Shown: positions 33,441 to 43,212 of the stretch, piece by piece
Numbering within the stretch: position 1 is the first letter of the stretch
Layout: each line of letters begins with the position of its first letter
Origin: Lysinibacillus contaminans
GTDB lineage: Bacteria > Bacillota > Bacilli > Bacillales_A > Planococcaceae
Direction of reading: 5' to 3'
Assembly: GCF_001278945.1 (NCBI RefSeq)
Contig: NZ_LGRV01000007.1
Location: 114,842-178,841, forward strand
Length of the DNA: 64,000 bases
Made by a program: the position numbers and the translations under genes
Notes under the pieces: generated by a model
The model's database searches: none
What the model saw: only the letters and a program-made list of their open reading frames with translations
Told to the model about the DNA's origin: nothing

Positions 33441-35162
33441 GTGAAAGTTGTTTTTTCGTATGTAAAGTCATATAAATGGCCTGTGTTTTTTGCATTGTTT
33501 TTAATGCTAGTTGAATTGTTCGTTGAATTAATTCAGCCGCTTATAATGGCCAAAATTATTGATGAGGGCATACAAGCACAAGATCATCAGTTGATTGTGC
33601 AGTGGGGGACAGTGTTGCTTCTATTATCTTTTGTTGCTTTTTTGTCGGGCGTCGCAAATTCATATTTTTCTTCGCATACGGCTCAAAGTTTTGCTTTTGA
33701 TTTGCGGAATGCGTTGTTTGAAAAGATTCAATCTTTTACACTCGCTACCTTTCAAAAGTTTCCTGCCGCGTCACTAATTACACGCTTAACGAATGATGTT
33801 TCACAAGTGCAGACAGTACTTTTTATGAGTTTACGTATTATGCTACGTGCACCGCTTGCTGTGATGGGCAGTATTATTATGGCTTTTTTCGTAAATGCAA
33901 AGCTCGCACTGTTTTTAGTTATTGGTGCACCTATTGTCGTCATTTTTCTCGTATCTATGGTAGTCAAAGGTGTCGCATACTTTAGCAAGGTACAGCATCG
34001 TGTAGATCGATTAAATCGAGTGTTACAGGAAAATTTACAGGCAATCCGACTGGTGAAAGCCTATTTACGAGGTACGTATGAGGCATCGAGATTTGAGAAG
34101 GTTGCTGGGCAGTTGAAAATTGATACTGTGAAAGCGCTACGCACGATGGAATATATTATGCCGGTTCTTTTATTCATCATGAATATGAGCTTATTGGCTG
34201 TGCTTTGGTTTGGTACGAAGCAAATTGCTGAGGGTACGACACCACTGGGAGATGTCGTTGCTATTGTGAACTATGCGATGCGAATAACGGGTTCGTTTTC
34301 AATGTTTGCCTTCATTATTATTTTTTATGCCCGGGCGAATGCATCAGCAGAGCGCATGGCAGAGGTGCTTGCTGTAGACAATGAAGTCGAGATGATTTCT
34401 TCATCAGTAGGTGCTACTGATAAAGTAAAATATGGAGAAGTATTGTTTGAAAATGTGAGTTTCAAGTATCCAGGGACAGATACCCCTGTCTTACAGAATA
34501 TAAGTTTCCATGTGAAGGCAGGAGAAAAGCTAGCCATTATGGGCGCAACAGGTGCTGGGAAATCGACATTATTACAGCTGATTCCCCGTTTTTATGATAT
34601 AACAGCCGGACGGATTTTGATTGAGGGACAAGATGTTAAAGAGTGGGATACACAGCGATTACGTGAAGTGATTGGCTATGTGCCACAGCAATCGCTATTG
34701 TTTACTGGAAGTATTGCTGATAATGTTCGCTGGGGTGATGTAGAGGCAGAAATGGATGCAGTGCTGCAAGCAACAATACAGGCGCAAATTCATGCATCTG
34801 TTGAGGATTTCCCACGTGGTTATGACACGAGAGTCGGGCAAAAGGGCGTCAATTTATCAGGTGGGCAAAAACAGCGCTTGTCGATTGCACGTGCGCTTCT
34901 TCGAAAAGCTCATATTTTAATGATGGATGACAGTACAAGTGCATTAGATGTAGATACAGAGCAAGCATTATGGAAGGATTTAGAGAGTGAAAAGGCAACG
35001 ATGCTTGTCGTGACACAAAAAATTCGAACGGCAAAAGAGGCCGATCAAATTTTATTAATTGATGCAGGAAAAGTCGTTGCATACGGCACACACGACGAGT
35101 TGGTGAAGTCTTCCGCTCTGTATAAAAGAATCGCTATCTCACAGCAGGAGGTGGAGCAATAA
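33441..35162 (+). CDS. ABC exporter half-transporter, degenerate ATPase site subunit
   Basis: 573 residues: six-TM domain (about 1-310) fused to a nucleotide-binding domain. Walker A is GATGAGKST and the signature is the canonical LSGGQ. The Walker B reads ILMMDDSTSALD, with Asp in place of the catalytic Glu, and the H-loop reads VVTQK, with Gln for His. Such a subunit forms the non-hydrolysing site in heterodimeric exporters such as BmrCD. Its stop overlaps the start of the next gene by one base (TAATG), so the two are translationally coupled. Start is the GTG at 33441 after AAGGTGGGAG. Drug or lipid export is likely. Confidence 0.9.
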   Translation: MKVVFSYVKSYKWPVFFALFLMLVELFVELIQPLIMAKIIDEGIQAQDHQLIVQWGTVLLLLSFVAFLSGVANSYFSSHTAQSFAFDLRNALFEKIQSFTLATFQKFPAASLITRLTNDVSQVQTVLFMSLRIMLRAPLAVMGSIIMAFFVNAKLALFLVIGAPIVVIFLVSMVVKGVAYFSKVQHRVDRLNRVLQENLQAIRLVKAYLRGTYEASRFEKVAGQLKIDTVKALRTMEYIMPVLLFIMNMSLLAVLWFGTKQIAEGTTPLGDVVAIVNYAMRITGSFSMFAFIIIFYARANASAERMAEVLAVDNEVEMISSSVGATDKVKYGEVLFENVSFKYPGTDTPVLQNISFHVKAGEKLAIMGATGAGKSTLLQLIPRFYDITAGRILIEGQDVKEWDTQRLREVIGYVPQQSLLFTGSIADNVRWGDVEAEMDAVLQATIQAQIHASVEDFPRGYDTRVGQKGVNLSGGQKQRLSIARALLRKAHILMMDDSTSALDVDTEQALWKDLESEKATMLVVTQKIRTAKEADQILLIDAGKVVAYGTHDELVKSSALYKRIAISQQEVEQ

Positions 35163-36991
35163 TGGCGTTTTTCCAAAAACCTTTTGGCTATGAGCCGATT
35201 TTATCCAAAGACGATTTGAAGCAAGCGGTGCAGAAAAAGAAGGGACCGCGTGCATCCAACTGGAAAAGTACACTTGGCCGTATCTGGAGAATTGTTGATG
35301 AACAAAGAGGACTATTAGTAATTGTGTTATTGATGGTGATGGCGAGCTCTGCCTTAGCGTTGATTGGTCCATATTTAATTGGCAAAATGATTGATACATT
35401 TGTCATGAACGGAAATCTTGAAGGCTTAGGGAAAATGATTACAATGCTCGTTGGTATTTATGCGGTTCTAGCAGTAACGCTATTTTTACAAAATTACTGG
35501 ATGATTGGTATTGCACAGCAAACGATTTATCGATTAAGGACGAGCGTTTTTTCACATTTACAAAAGCTTCCCGTGTCATTTTTTGATCGCCGTCAGCATG
35601 GCGAATTGATGAGCAGGGTGACAAATGATATTGAAGCAGTAAGTTCAACATTAAATAGTTCATTTATTCAGGTGTTCTCGAGTGTCTTAACATTAGGCGG
35701 CACACTCATTATCATGCTGTCATTGAGTCCGCTGCTAACATTGCTTACAATGACGATTATTCCTACGATGTTTTTAGCAATGCGTTGGATTACACGACGT
35801 ACGGGCCCACTTTTTAAAGAGCAACAGGCAGCAATGGGGGCACTTAATGGCATGATTGAGGAAACGATTTCAGGGCAGCGTATCGTTAAGGCTTTCTCGC
35901 AGGAAGAACGCGTAATAGCTGAATTCCGTGAAAAAAGTTTGCGTTTAAAAAGGACTGGTTTTTGGGCGCAAACGTATTCTGGCTTTATCCCTAAAGTGAT
36001 GAACTTTTTAAATAATATGAGCTTTACAATCGTGGCTGGTATAGGTGGTCTGTTAGCACTTTACGGCCATGTATCAATTGGGGTAATTGTGATTTTTACA
36101 GAATATGCAAGGCAGTTTACACGTCCATTGAATGATTTAGCGAATCAGTTTAACACGGTGCTATCAGCAATTGCTGGTGCCGAACGAGTTTTTGTTTTAC
36201 TAGATGAACAGCCGGAAGTAGAGATGGTTGCTGCGAATCATCACAAACTTCGGGGGAAAGTAGACTTCAATCATGTGTATTTTAAATACGAGCAAGGTGA
36301 AGAAGCCTATACATTAAAAGATGTTCATTTTTCGGTTGAACCTGGACAAACAGTGGCATTAGTAGGCCCGACTGGTGCAGGGAAAACGACGATTTTACAG
36401 CTTATTGCTAGATTTTATGATGTAGAAAAAGGTGAAGTGCTGTTTGATGGTGTGAATGTACAACAAATTGACCGTGAGGCATTACGATCGCAAATGGCAT
36501 TCGTGTTACAAGATCCATTTTTATTTGAAGCAACGGTTCGTGAAAATATTCGTTATGGTCGTTTAAATGCGAGTGATATAGAAATTGAAGAAGCCGCTAA
36601 GCGGGCAAATGCGCATGACTTTATTATGAAGCTAAAAGATGGTTATGACACAGTGCTAGCAGCAGATGGAAGGGAAATTTCGCAGGGACAGAAGCAATTG
36701 TTGTCTATTGCACGTGCATTTATTGCAGATCCTAAAATCTTATTGTTAGATGAGGCAACGAGTAGCATTGATACGGTCACAGAACTAGAAATTCAAGAGG
36801 CACTGGATACGTTAATGCAAGGACGTACCAGCTTTGTCATTGCACATCGCTTGAATACGGTCCGGAATGCGGATATAGTGCTTGTTATGCAAAAGGGTGA
36901 GCTAGTCGAAGTAGGTTTGCAGCAGGATTTAATCGAAGCTGGCGGTATTTATGCTAAAATGCTTAGTTCATCCTCACGTTTTATGGAATAA
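35162..36991 (+). CDS. ABC exporter half-transporter, catalytic partner
   Basis: 609 residues with a roughly 60-residue N-terminal extension before the TM domain. Walker A GPTGAGKTT, Walker B ILLLDEATSSID with the catalytic Glu and H-loop VIAHRLNT are intact, while the signature is degenerate (ISQGQ for LSGGQ). Together with the previous subunit this gives one complete site (this Walker A/B with the partner LSGGQ) and one degenerate site, the textbook asymmetry of heterodimeric multidrug exporters. CAGGAGG lies upstream of the ATG inside the previous gene. No clear terminator follows. Confidence 0.92.
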   Translation: MAFFQKPFGYEPILSKDDLKQAVQKKKGPRASNWKSTLGRIWRIVDEQRGLLVIVLLMVMASSALALIGPYLIGKMIDTFVMNGNLEGLGKMITMLVGIYAVLAVTLFLQNYWMIGIAQQTIYRLRTSVFSHLQKLPVSFFDRRQHGELMSRVTNDIEAVSSTLNSSFIQVFSSVLTLGGTLIIMLSLSPLLTLLTMTIIPTMFLAMRWITRRTGPLFKEQQAAMGALNGMIEETISGQRIVKAFSQEERVIAEFREKSLRLKRTGFWAQTYSGFIPKVMNFLNNMSFTIVAGIGGLLALYGHVSIGVIVIFTEYARQFTRPLNDLANQFNTVLSAIAGAERVFVLLDEQPEVEMVAANHHKLRGKVDFNHVYFKYEQGEEAYTLKDVHFSVEPGQTVALVGPTGAGKTTILQLIARFYDVEKGEVLFDGVNVQQIDREALRSQMAFVLQDPFLFEATVRENIRYGRLNASDIEIEEAAKRANAHDFIMKLKDGYDTVLAADGREISQGQKQLLSIARAFIADPKILLLDEATSSIDTVTELEIQEALDTLMQGRTSFVIAHRLNTVRNADIVLVMQKGELVEVGLQQDLIEAGGIYAKMLSSSSRFME

Positions 36992-37071
36992 GTAAATTAC
37001 AAAAAATTCAAAATAATTATGCTAAATGTGCTATAATAGTGTAATAATATTGAAGAAGAACGAGGTAGATG

Positions 37072-37938
37072 ATGAATATTTCAGTGATTACGGTGTCTTT
37101 CCCGTTAGACGAGGAAACACTAAAAGAAGTACGTGAGCTGTGCGAAGAAGCAACGAAACATGATTATCGTGTATATGAAACGATTATGAATGTGCCGGTA
37201 GCGGGCTCTTTTGATTCGAAGGGCTTCATGGTGCTTGCTTATGACGATGATCAAGATCAGGTCGTAGGCGCAGCGAGTGCGATAGATTTAATGGGTTTGC
37301 AGACGTATGAATGGTCACTAGTTGTCGCGCCGATGTATCGTCGAATCGGTATTGGATCGGCTTTAGTCGAGGTGTTACAGGCAGGGCTAGTGGAGCGTGG
37401 TGCGGAAGGGCAACTGGCTTTAGTTGTTGAAGGTGCACCTTTTGGTCAAACGTTTATTGAACGTAGTGGCTATACGTATAGTTTTTCAGAGGCGACGTTA
37501 GAAACAAAGGCAGAGCCGGTAGAGTTGCGTGACGATATTCAAATAGAGAGATACGCAGGTGAGAAGGAGCAGCTTATTGCGATATACAGCGGAGCATTTG
37601 GTGATTTGCCGGAGGAATCGGAGGAGCTGATTGTTTTCAATACGTCACATGAAGGACGTAAGTTGTGGGTGGCACGTAAAGACGGAGAGATTGTAGGAAC
37701 AGTGACAACAGCCGAGGAAGGCGATGTGCATTGGGTAACTGCGTTAGCGGTTCATCCGACGCATGAAGGGCAAGGAATTGGCACCGCTTTACTGTCGTAT
37801 TCAAAAGACTTTGCTAGCCGATCCGGAGCAAAATACGTCATGCTCGATGTTGAGATTGAGAATAGTAAGGCACTTTCTGTATATGAAAAAGCCGGCTTTA
37901 TGAAAGCCCAACAAATCGATTACTATGTAAAAAAATAA
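37072..37938 (+). CDS. Tandem GNAT acetyltransferase
   Basis: 288 residues with two GNAT folds. The first acetyl-CoA loop is VVAPMYRRIGIGSALV (about 85-100), the second AVHPTHEGQGIGTALL (about 226-241). The second domain is closer to consensus, with LDVEIENSKALSVYEKAGF. Tandem GNATs of this type can acetylate small molecules or antibiotics; the substrate is not evident. TATAAT at 37032-37037 is a likely -10. Of two adjacent ATGs, 37072 has the better distance from GAGG. Confidence 0.85.
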   Translation: MNISVITVSFPLDEETLKEVRELCEEATKHDYRVYETIMNVPVAGSFDSKGFMVLAYDDDQDQVVGAASAIDLMGLQTYEWSLVVAPMYRRIGIGSALVEVLQAGLVERGAEGQLALVVEGAPFGQTFIERSGYTYSFSEATLETKAEPVELRDDIQIERYAGEKEQLIAIYSGAFGDLPEESEELIVFNTSHEGRKLWVARKDGEIVGTVTTAEEGDVHWVTALAVHPTHEGQGIGTALLSYSKDFASRSGAKYVMLDVEIENSKALSVYEKAGFMKAQQIDYYVKK

Positions 37939-37942
37939 TGTT

Positions 37943-37988
37943 AAGAGCTGTGTCAAAAGTAAAAGAATATACTTTGGCACAGCTCTTT
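37943..37988 (+). terminator. Terminator
   Basis: AAGAGCTGTGTCAAAAGTA pairs with TACTTTGGCACAGCTCTT, then TCTTTT. Confidence 0.85.
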
Positions 37989-38084
37989 CTTTTGAAAACG
38001 TGTAATTTAAGTGCCTCCACCTTAGTCATAAATAGTGTAGCCAACCATACATTGTTAGTATGCTTGATGAAAGGAGTCGATTGG

Positions 38085-38207
38085 ATGCGTATCCCTGCAT
38101 TGAATAAAAAGGAGTCTCCTAAGAAGAATGAGCAAAGTTCGTGGTGGAAGGTTGTAAAAGTGTTTTTTGCGAAAGAGAAATTTTATCGTTTACCTCCACG
38201 AAAATAA
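38085..38207 (+). CDS. Small basic protein, 40 aa
   Basis: ATG at 38085 is eight bases after AAAGGAG. The product MRIPALNKKESPKKNEQSSW continues into WKVVKVFFAKEKFYRLPPRK; it is strongly basic with an aromatic amphipathic stretch (WWKVVKVFF). The frame is open further upstream but that part crosses a terminator and is not credible. A terminator follows 36 bp after the stop, so this is a self-contained transcription unit. Function unknown; a membrane-associated or nucleic-acid-binding peptide is possible. Confidence 0.55.
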   Translation: MRIPALNKKESPKKNEQSSWWKVVKVFFAKEKFYRLPPRK

Positions 38208-38242
38208 GTAAGCTTACTGTCATTATTCATTTTTAATTTCCC

Positions 38243-38289
38243 AAGAGGGTTCCTTTTACAGTGCAAAACTGTGAGAGGGACTCTTTTTG
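38243..38289 (+). terminator. Terminator after the 40-aa gene
   Basis: AAGAGGGTTCC and GGGACTCTTTTT outer arms with an inner ACAGT/ACTGT stem. Confidence 0.75.
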
Positions 38290-38590
38290 AATGTTTTTTA
38301 ATTTGCGGCGAGCTAGGTGGCACTACTCCCAAATGCTACGCTTTCGGTTACCTTTGCTAGAAAAAAAGAGTGCTTTACTTTAAGTAAATTAGATATTGAG
38401 ATAAAGCTCATGGAATGGAAAGCAACTGTCCATAGTGGAATGCGCGGTTAATTACAGGTTTGAAAAGAGCTATAATTCACTATATTTTTTGGTTTTTTCT
38501 GAAAATATAAAGGAGATATTATTAGGTCTGTAGAACTATTAAAGTGTTAGGGTATTTTTACATAATTAAAAGAATAAGGAGTTGGGAAAA
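38290..38590. other. Spacer with repeat remnants upstream of the receiver gene
   Basis: CATGGAATGGAAAGCAACT (38409-38427) matches 48285-48303 with two differences, and CCATAGTGGAATG (38429-38442) recalls 4270-4283. These look like eroded dispersed repeats. The promoter of the receiver/CheX pair must lie between here and AAGGAG at 38576; no strong consensus was seen. Confidence 0.4.
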
Positions 38591-38977
38591 TTGGGAAATA
38601 ATTTAAGTGTTTTAATTTGTGATGATTCGATTTTAATTCGAAAAAAGTTAAGAAGTACATTGGAAAAATGTAAATGTAAAGAAATTTTAGAAGCGGTAAA
38701 TGGGGATGTTGCTGTAGAGCTAGTGAAAGTCCAAAACCCAGATTTAATATTTATGGATATTGTGATGCCTGAAAAAGATGGAATCGAAGCATTGAAAGAG
38801 ATTATGGAATTTAATCCGGACGCTAAAGTTGTAATGGCTTCATCAGTGGGGACAAATGATCGTCTTAAAGAGGCTCTTGGCTATGGGGCATATGATTTTA
38901 TCCAAAAACCTCTTTCTTTTGAAGCGATTGCTAATATAATCGAAAAAGTAATAAAGGAGGACAAAGTGGATGTTTAG
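38591..38977 (+). CDS. Stand-alone CheY-like receiver protein
   Basis: 128 residues with only a receiver domain: acidic pair D11/D12, phosphoacceptor D56 in LIFMDIVMPEKDG, S84 and K106 in FIQKPL. There is no output domain. Start: AAGGAG (38576-38581) is nine bases before a TTG at 38591; a TTG at 38582 is directly adjacent and unusable. The gene overlaps the CheX-like gene by eight bases, so the receiver is probably the substrate of that phosphatase. CheY-type signalling or a regulatory branch of it is likely, though no histidine kinase is adjacent. Confidence 0.9.
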   Translation: MGNNLSVLICDDSILIRKKLRSTLEKCKCKEILEAVNGDVAVELVKVQNPDLIFMDIVMPEKDGIEALKEIMEFNPDAKVVMASSVGTNDRLKEALGYGAYDFIQKPLSFEAIANIIEKVIKEDKVDV

Positions 38978-39869
38978 TAAATATTTCGGCCATTATCTAT
39001 TAAATCGCGAATTACTAACGAGAGAACAATTAATGGATGCATTAGAGTTTCAGAAATCTGTTCATGTGAAGTTTGGCGTTATCGCTGTCGATGAAGAGTA
39101 TATGACGCCATTACAAGTAGAAGAAGTACATGAAAAACAAAAACAAATGGATAAACGCTTTGGTGAAATCGCTGTAGACCTAGGTTATTTAACAAATGAG
39201 CAAGTAGAAGCTCTTATTTCCAATCAAAAACAAGGTCATTTATTTTTAGCTCAAGCACTTGTCGATCGTGAATATATGACGATTGAACAATTTGGGGCAG
39301 CTTTAAGAGATTATAAAATAGAAAATAGCCTCTCAGATGAACAATTTGATGCAATACGAAACGGAAGTATTGAACTATTAGTTGAAAATATTCTTGGTAT
39401 AGAAGACGAGGAGAAGAACTCAAAGTACGGACAGTATCTTTCTCTTTTTGCAAAAAATATGATTCGCTTTATCGATGATCAAGTATATTTTGAAATTGAT
39501 ACGCTTGAAAATCCTCAATCAGAAAACTGGGTAGTCCGTCAGGTAATTGTAGGAGAAGCGCCACTTTTTACAGCCATCGGTGCTAATGAAGAAGCATTCC
39601 TTCATATAGCCTCAATTTATGCGGAGGAGGAACTTACTGAAGTAGATGACCTTGCTGAAGACGCTGTCAGTGAATTTTTAAACTTGCATAACGGCATATA
39701 TTTAGTGAATATGTCCAATTGGGGAACAGAACTTACTATGAACCCTCAAGAAGTGGTGAAAAATGCAACGGTTTCAGGAGATGTTTTCCTAGTATCAGTA
39801 AATACTTCAAAGGGTTCTTTCCAATTAATTCTTTCGGACAAACCTGAAAATATTTTAATTGCTCAATAA
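38970..39869 (+). CDS. CheX-like phosphatase with N-terminal GspE/MshE-type repeats
   Basis: 299 residues in two parts. The N-terminal 130 residues contain three helical repeats of the kind found at the N-terminus of GspE/PilB/MshE proteins (LLTREQLMDALEFQ, FGEIAVDLGYLTNEQVEALI, FLAQALVDREYMTIEQFGAAL); in MshE such repeats bind c-di-GMP. The C-terminal 150 residues resemble CheX/CheC phosphatases, with the ExxN dephosphorylation motif at E235-N238 (AVSEFLNLHNG). The eight-base overlap with the receiver gene argues that the two proteins work together. AAAGGAGGAC precedes the ATG. The combination is unusual. Confidence 0.75.
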   Translation: MFSKYFGHYLLNRELLTREQLMDALEFQKSVHVKFGVIAVDEEYMTPLQVEEVHEKQKQMDKRFGEIAVDLGYLTNEQVEALISNQKQGHLFLAQALVDREYMTIEQFGAALRDYKIENSLSDEQFDAIRNGSIELLVENILGIEDEEKNSKYGQYLSLFAKNMIRFIDDQVYFEIDTLENPQSENWVVRQVIVGEAPLFTAIGANEEAFLHIASIYAEEELTEVDDLAEDAVSEFLNLHNGIYLVNMSNWGTELTMNPQEVVKNATVSGDVFLVSVNTSKGSFQLILSDKPENILIAQ

Positions 39870-39957
39870 ACGAATTGCTATTATTAATGCTTTAGTAAAC
39901 ATGAAATGAAAATAACCTGCTTTTGAATTGAATTAGTATTTTGAGACACGCACATAG

Positions 39958-40012
39958 AACACCTTTGATTATTTGTATGGATACGCTACATACCCTAGTC
40001 GAAGGTGTTTTA
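39958..40012. terminator. Hairpin between convergent genes
   Basis: GAACACCTTTGA and TCGAAGGTGTTTT arms around a roughly 30-base loop; probably a terminator for the CheX-like gene. Confidence 0.6.
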
Positions 40013-40058
40013 TGAGTTTAGCCTTAGATAAATCTGGACGTTCATTCGAAATATATAA

Positions 40059-42287
40059 TTATTCTTCAAGTAAAAAAGTCTTTTTTGAGGGACCGACTAA
40101 ATAGAGCTCATGCATCGCACGTGTTAAAGCAACATATAGTAGCTTTCGGTCAATTTTTGTATCGAAAAATGGTGTATCAAAAGCTGCCACGATGACAGCA
40201 TCGAATTCAAGCCCTTTTGCCAAATGACTAGGTAAGACAAGCAGTACTTGCTGATTAATCGACTCATCCTCGGTTAAGAGCTGTACGGGAATGTTATTTT
40301 CGAGTAGCATCCGTTGCATGTTTTTTGCATCTGCTGTGGTTTTACAAATGAGTGCCACCGACTGATGACCATTTGTGCGAATCGCATCAAAGATAGATCC
40401 GATTTGTTTGGCGTCTAAGGTATCAGCCTGCACAAAGGTAGGGGCATTCCCATGACGTACTACTGGCTCAACTAGCGGAAGTTGTTCGTCCATTTGCGCC
40501 AAAATAGTATTGGCAACCTCCATAATTTCAATTGTTGTTCGATAGCTTTTTTGTAGCGTACGGAAACTCGCACGTGGGAATAAATCCTGCACAGGCTCCC
40601 AAGCAGTGAGTGATCGATAGCTGTGTATGCCTTGCGCCAAATCGCCTACCATTGTAAACATATCTGTTTCCAGACCAGTTTTTAATGCGGCAAGCTGGAA
40701 TAAACTATAGTCCTGCACCTCATCTATAAATACAACCCGCATTTTCCACTCGTCTGAAATGCCTTTAATACGCGCATGTAAATAGTAGAGTGCAGCCAAA
40801 TCTTCTAATGCCCAATGTTCCTTTGCATGTACCTCTAAAAATTGTTGCTGTTCGATATAATGCCATTCAGGTGTAAGTTCTTCTAATAGTTCTCTGCGCG
40901 TTAAAAATGCACGGTATAGGGTCTTAATATTATATTTTGTGAAGCGGCGCATGTAGACCGTAGCGGTAGATTTTGCTTCCTTCTCAATAGCTGGAATACG
41001 TTCATCTCGCTCATCGATAAATTTTGTCACGATACGGCGTCTCTTGTCATCATCACGAATACCATTTAATGCCTTGCCTAGTGCCTCATCATATTTGGCG
41101 TTGAGCACATTTAACACGGCCTGTTTCTTCTGACGGACATGACTAGCTAGTACCTTTTTAATATGTGCGAGTCGTTTTTCAATTGGCATGTAAGAGAACT
41201 CATATAAAAACAGTTTCTTTAAATGTGAGGCACGCATAATCAAATACTTTTCAATAAATACATCCTCGAATTGTTCAGCAATTTCTTGCTCTATTTTTTG
41301 AAGATAACGTTCCATCACATCCCGGTAATAAAGCGAGCCTTTTGCTTCAGAAATCCAAGCTGTAGGGAGATCTGTGCCACCCGCCACTATGGCCTCAAGT
41401 TGCTCATTTGGGTTCCGTAATTTGAGCTTTAGCTTCGTCGCGGCCATTACATAGTCGGCAAAGGTTGTTTGGCAAATCTTATCGACACCGAGCTCTGGTA
41501 AAACGTCACCAATATAATCAATAAACAATTTATTCGGTGCTAAAATCATGAGCTGCTCGGGATTGAAGTTTTCACCCATTGTATATAAAAAATACGAAAT
41601 ACGGTGGAGGGCAATCGTCGTTTTACCACTACCGGCAGCGCCTTGAACGATAATCGGCTGACGTAAATGTGCACGAATAATTTCATTTTGCTCTTTTTGA
41701 ATGGTGGAGACAATTTCAGTTAAACGAACGTCTGCCTTACCTTCAAGTGCTTCTTGCAGTAACTCATCATTTGTCGTCAAATCGATGTCTCGAATATCGA
41801 GCAATTCACCGTCTTCGATTTTATACTGACGCTTAGCGAATAAATGCCCTTTATGTGTTTCACCACGAACATCATATTCGATGTCGCCGAGTCTCCCATC
41901 ATAATAGACGTTTGCGACAGGTGAACGCCAATCGACAATAATTGGCTCATGGGTTTCACGGTGGAATAAAGATGTTTTCCCTATATATAAAAGCTCCTCA
42001 GGGTCTCCTGTTTTTTGAAAGTGGATACGGGCAAAGTAAGGTTTTTTCTGAACCGCTTCTAAACCTTCCTTTTGGTTACGTGCCATTTCAAAAAATCTGG
42101 CATTCGCTAAAATATTTAAATAGCTTAAACTAGAATCCAAATAATCAAGGTCAGCCATCGATTTACGTATGTTATCTTGGGCAGATTTTAGATCTCTTTG
42201 TGATTCATTTAAAATTTGTTGCATATAATCTTTCGTGTAAGTAAGACGCTCTTGCTCTACGTTAAAATCCGGATGCCGTGCAGTCAT
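40059..42287 (-). CDS. helD: RNA polymerase recycling motor HelD (UvrD-like ATPase)
   Basis: 742 residues, typical of Bacillus HelD. The N-terminal coiled coil (about 5-60) reaches into RNA polymerase, and the SF1 ATPase follows: Walker A GAAGSGKTT near 220, VVFIDEVQDYSLFQ (Walker B), GDLAQGIHSYR, QKSYRTTIEI, LPSHLAKGLEFDAVIV and LLYVALTRAMHELYL. HelD removes RNA polymerase from stalled complexes. A GTG at 42296 is fused to the GGAGGTG ribosome binding site, so the ATG at 42287, eight bases further, is the start. Single gene. Confidence 0.92.
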   Translation of the reverse strand: MTARHPDFNVEQERLTYTKDYMQQILNESQRDLKSAQDNIRKSMADLDYLDSSLSYLNILANARFFEMARNQKEGLEAVQKKPYFARIHFQKTGDPEELLYIGKTSLFHRETHEPIIVDWRSPVANVYYDGRLGDIEYDVRGETHKGHLFAKRQYKIEDGELLDIRDIDLTTNDELLQEALEGKADVRLTEIVSTIQKEQNEIIRAHLRQPIIVQGAAGSGKTTIALHRISYFLYTMGENFNPEQLMILAPNKLFIDYIGDVLPELGVDKICQTTFADYVMAATKLKLKLRNPNEQLEAIVAGGTDLPTAWISEAKGSLYYRDVMERYLQKIEQEIAEQFEDVFIEKYLIMRASHLKKLFLYEFSYMPIEKRLAHIKKVLASHVRQKKQAVLNVLNAKYDEALGKALNGIRDDDKRRRIVTKFIDERDERIPAIEKEAKSTATVYMRRFTKYNIKTLYRAFLTRRELLEELTPEWHYIEQQQFLEVHAKEHWALEDLAALYYLHARIKGISDEWKMRVVFIDEVQDYSLFQLAALKTGLETDMFTMVGDLAQGIHSYRSLTAWEPVQDLFPRASFRTLQKSYRTTIEIMEVANTILAQMDEQLPLVEPVVRHGNAPTFVQADTLDAKQIGSIFDAIRTNGHQSVALICKTTADAKNMQRMLLENNIPVQLLTEDESINQQVLLVLPSHLAKGLEFDAVIVAAFDTPFFDTKIDRKLLYVALTRAMHELYLVGPSKKTFLLEE

Positions 42288-42492
42288 TTGTTGCACCTCC
42301 TATATATGTACATTTATCAATTATGTTGTGAGGAAGTTGTATGTACAGCCTCCACCGAGAATTTAGTCAGAAACAGGTTAAATAGGTTCTCATACTACTA
42401 TACAAAATATTTGGCTTCAAGTGAAAGAGAAGGAAGATTTATGTTAAATATCGTTATACTATAGGGAGATATTAGAAACGGAGGCTATTCAT

Positions 42493-43212
42493 ATGGACAT
42501 ATTTGCACATCGAGGTATATCTGGACACTACCCTGAAAATACAGGTGCCGCTTTTTACGCAGCGTCAAAGTTGCCCATTGCAGGTATTGAGCTAGACGTG
42601 CATTTAACTGCGGATGGTGAGTTAGTCGTCATTCACGATGAAACGATAGATCGTACGTCCAATGGTACTGGATATGTCAAAGATTATACATTGCAACAGC
42701 TTCGTGCATTTGATTATGGCTCATGGTTTTCGGAGGAGTTTGCAGGCGAGAATATTCCAACGCTAGGGGAGGTATTAGAGCTCTTTGTAGGGACGCATCA
42801 CGTCATTAATATAGAATTGAAAACAGATGTATTTCCTTACGAGGGTATTGAATCACTCGTAATTAAAGAAATAGCAACACATCAAATGACCGAACGTGTT
42901 ATTATTTCTTCTTTTAATCATGAGTCGCTTCAAATTGTGACACAGCTTGCCCCGTATATTGAAAAAGCAGCGTTATTTGCAGAAATACTAACGGATTTTA
43001 CGACATACACATCCCTTATACCGGCAAAGGCTATTCATGTTAGTTTGCCAGCAGCTTTTCGTAAATCTGTACGTAGGGCACTTGAAGAGGGAGCTGTCGT
43101 ACGTGTCTACACGGTCAATGACATTGAATATGCAAAAAATTTACAGCAGATCGGCGTGCATGCGATTTTCACGGATGAGCCTGAAAAAATTGTAGCCGCA
43201 TTACAAGACTAA
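42493..43212 (+). CDS. Glycerophosphodiester phosphodiesterase
   Basis: 239 residues, a TIM-barrel GDPD without membrane or signal segments, so cytoplasmic. Catalytic and metal residues are visible in IFAHRGISGHYPENT (HRG), GIELDVHLTADGELVVIHDE (E and D ligands, catalytic His) and INIELKTD. VYTVNDIEYAKNLQQIGVHAIFTDEP is the typical C-terminal strand. It hydrolyses deacylated phospholipids to glycerol-3-phosphate and an alcohol. ATG with AACGGAGGC upstream. Confidence 0.92.
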   Translation: MDIFAHRGISGHYPENTGAAFYAASKLPIAGIELDVHLTADGELVVIHDETIDRTSNGTGYVKDYTLQQLRAFDYGSWFSEEFAGENIPTLGEVLELFVGTHHVINIELKTDVFPYEGIESLVIKEIATHQMTERVIISSFNHESLQIVTQLAPYIEKAALFAEILTDFTTYTSLIPAKAIHVSLPAAFRKSVRRALEEGAVVRVYTVNDIEYAKNLQQIGVHAIFTDEPEKIVAALQD

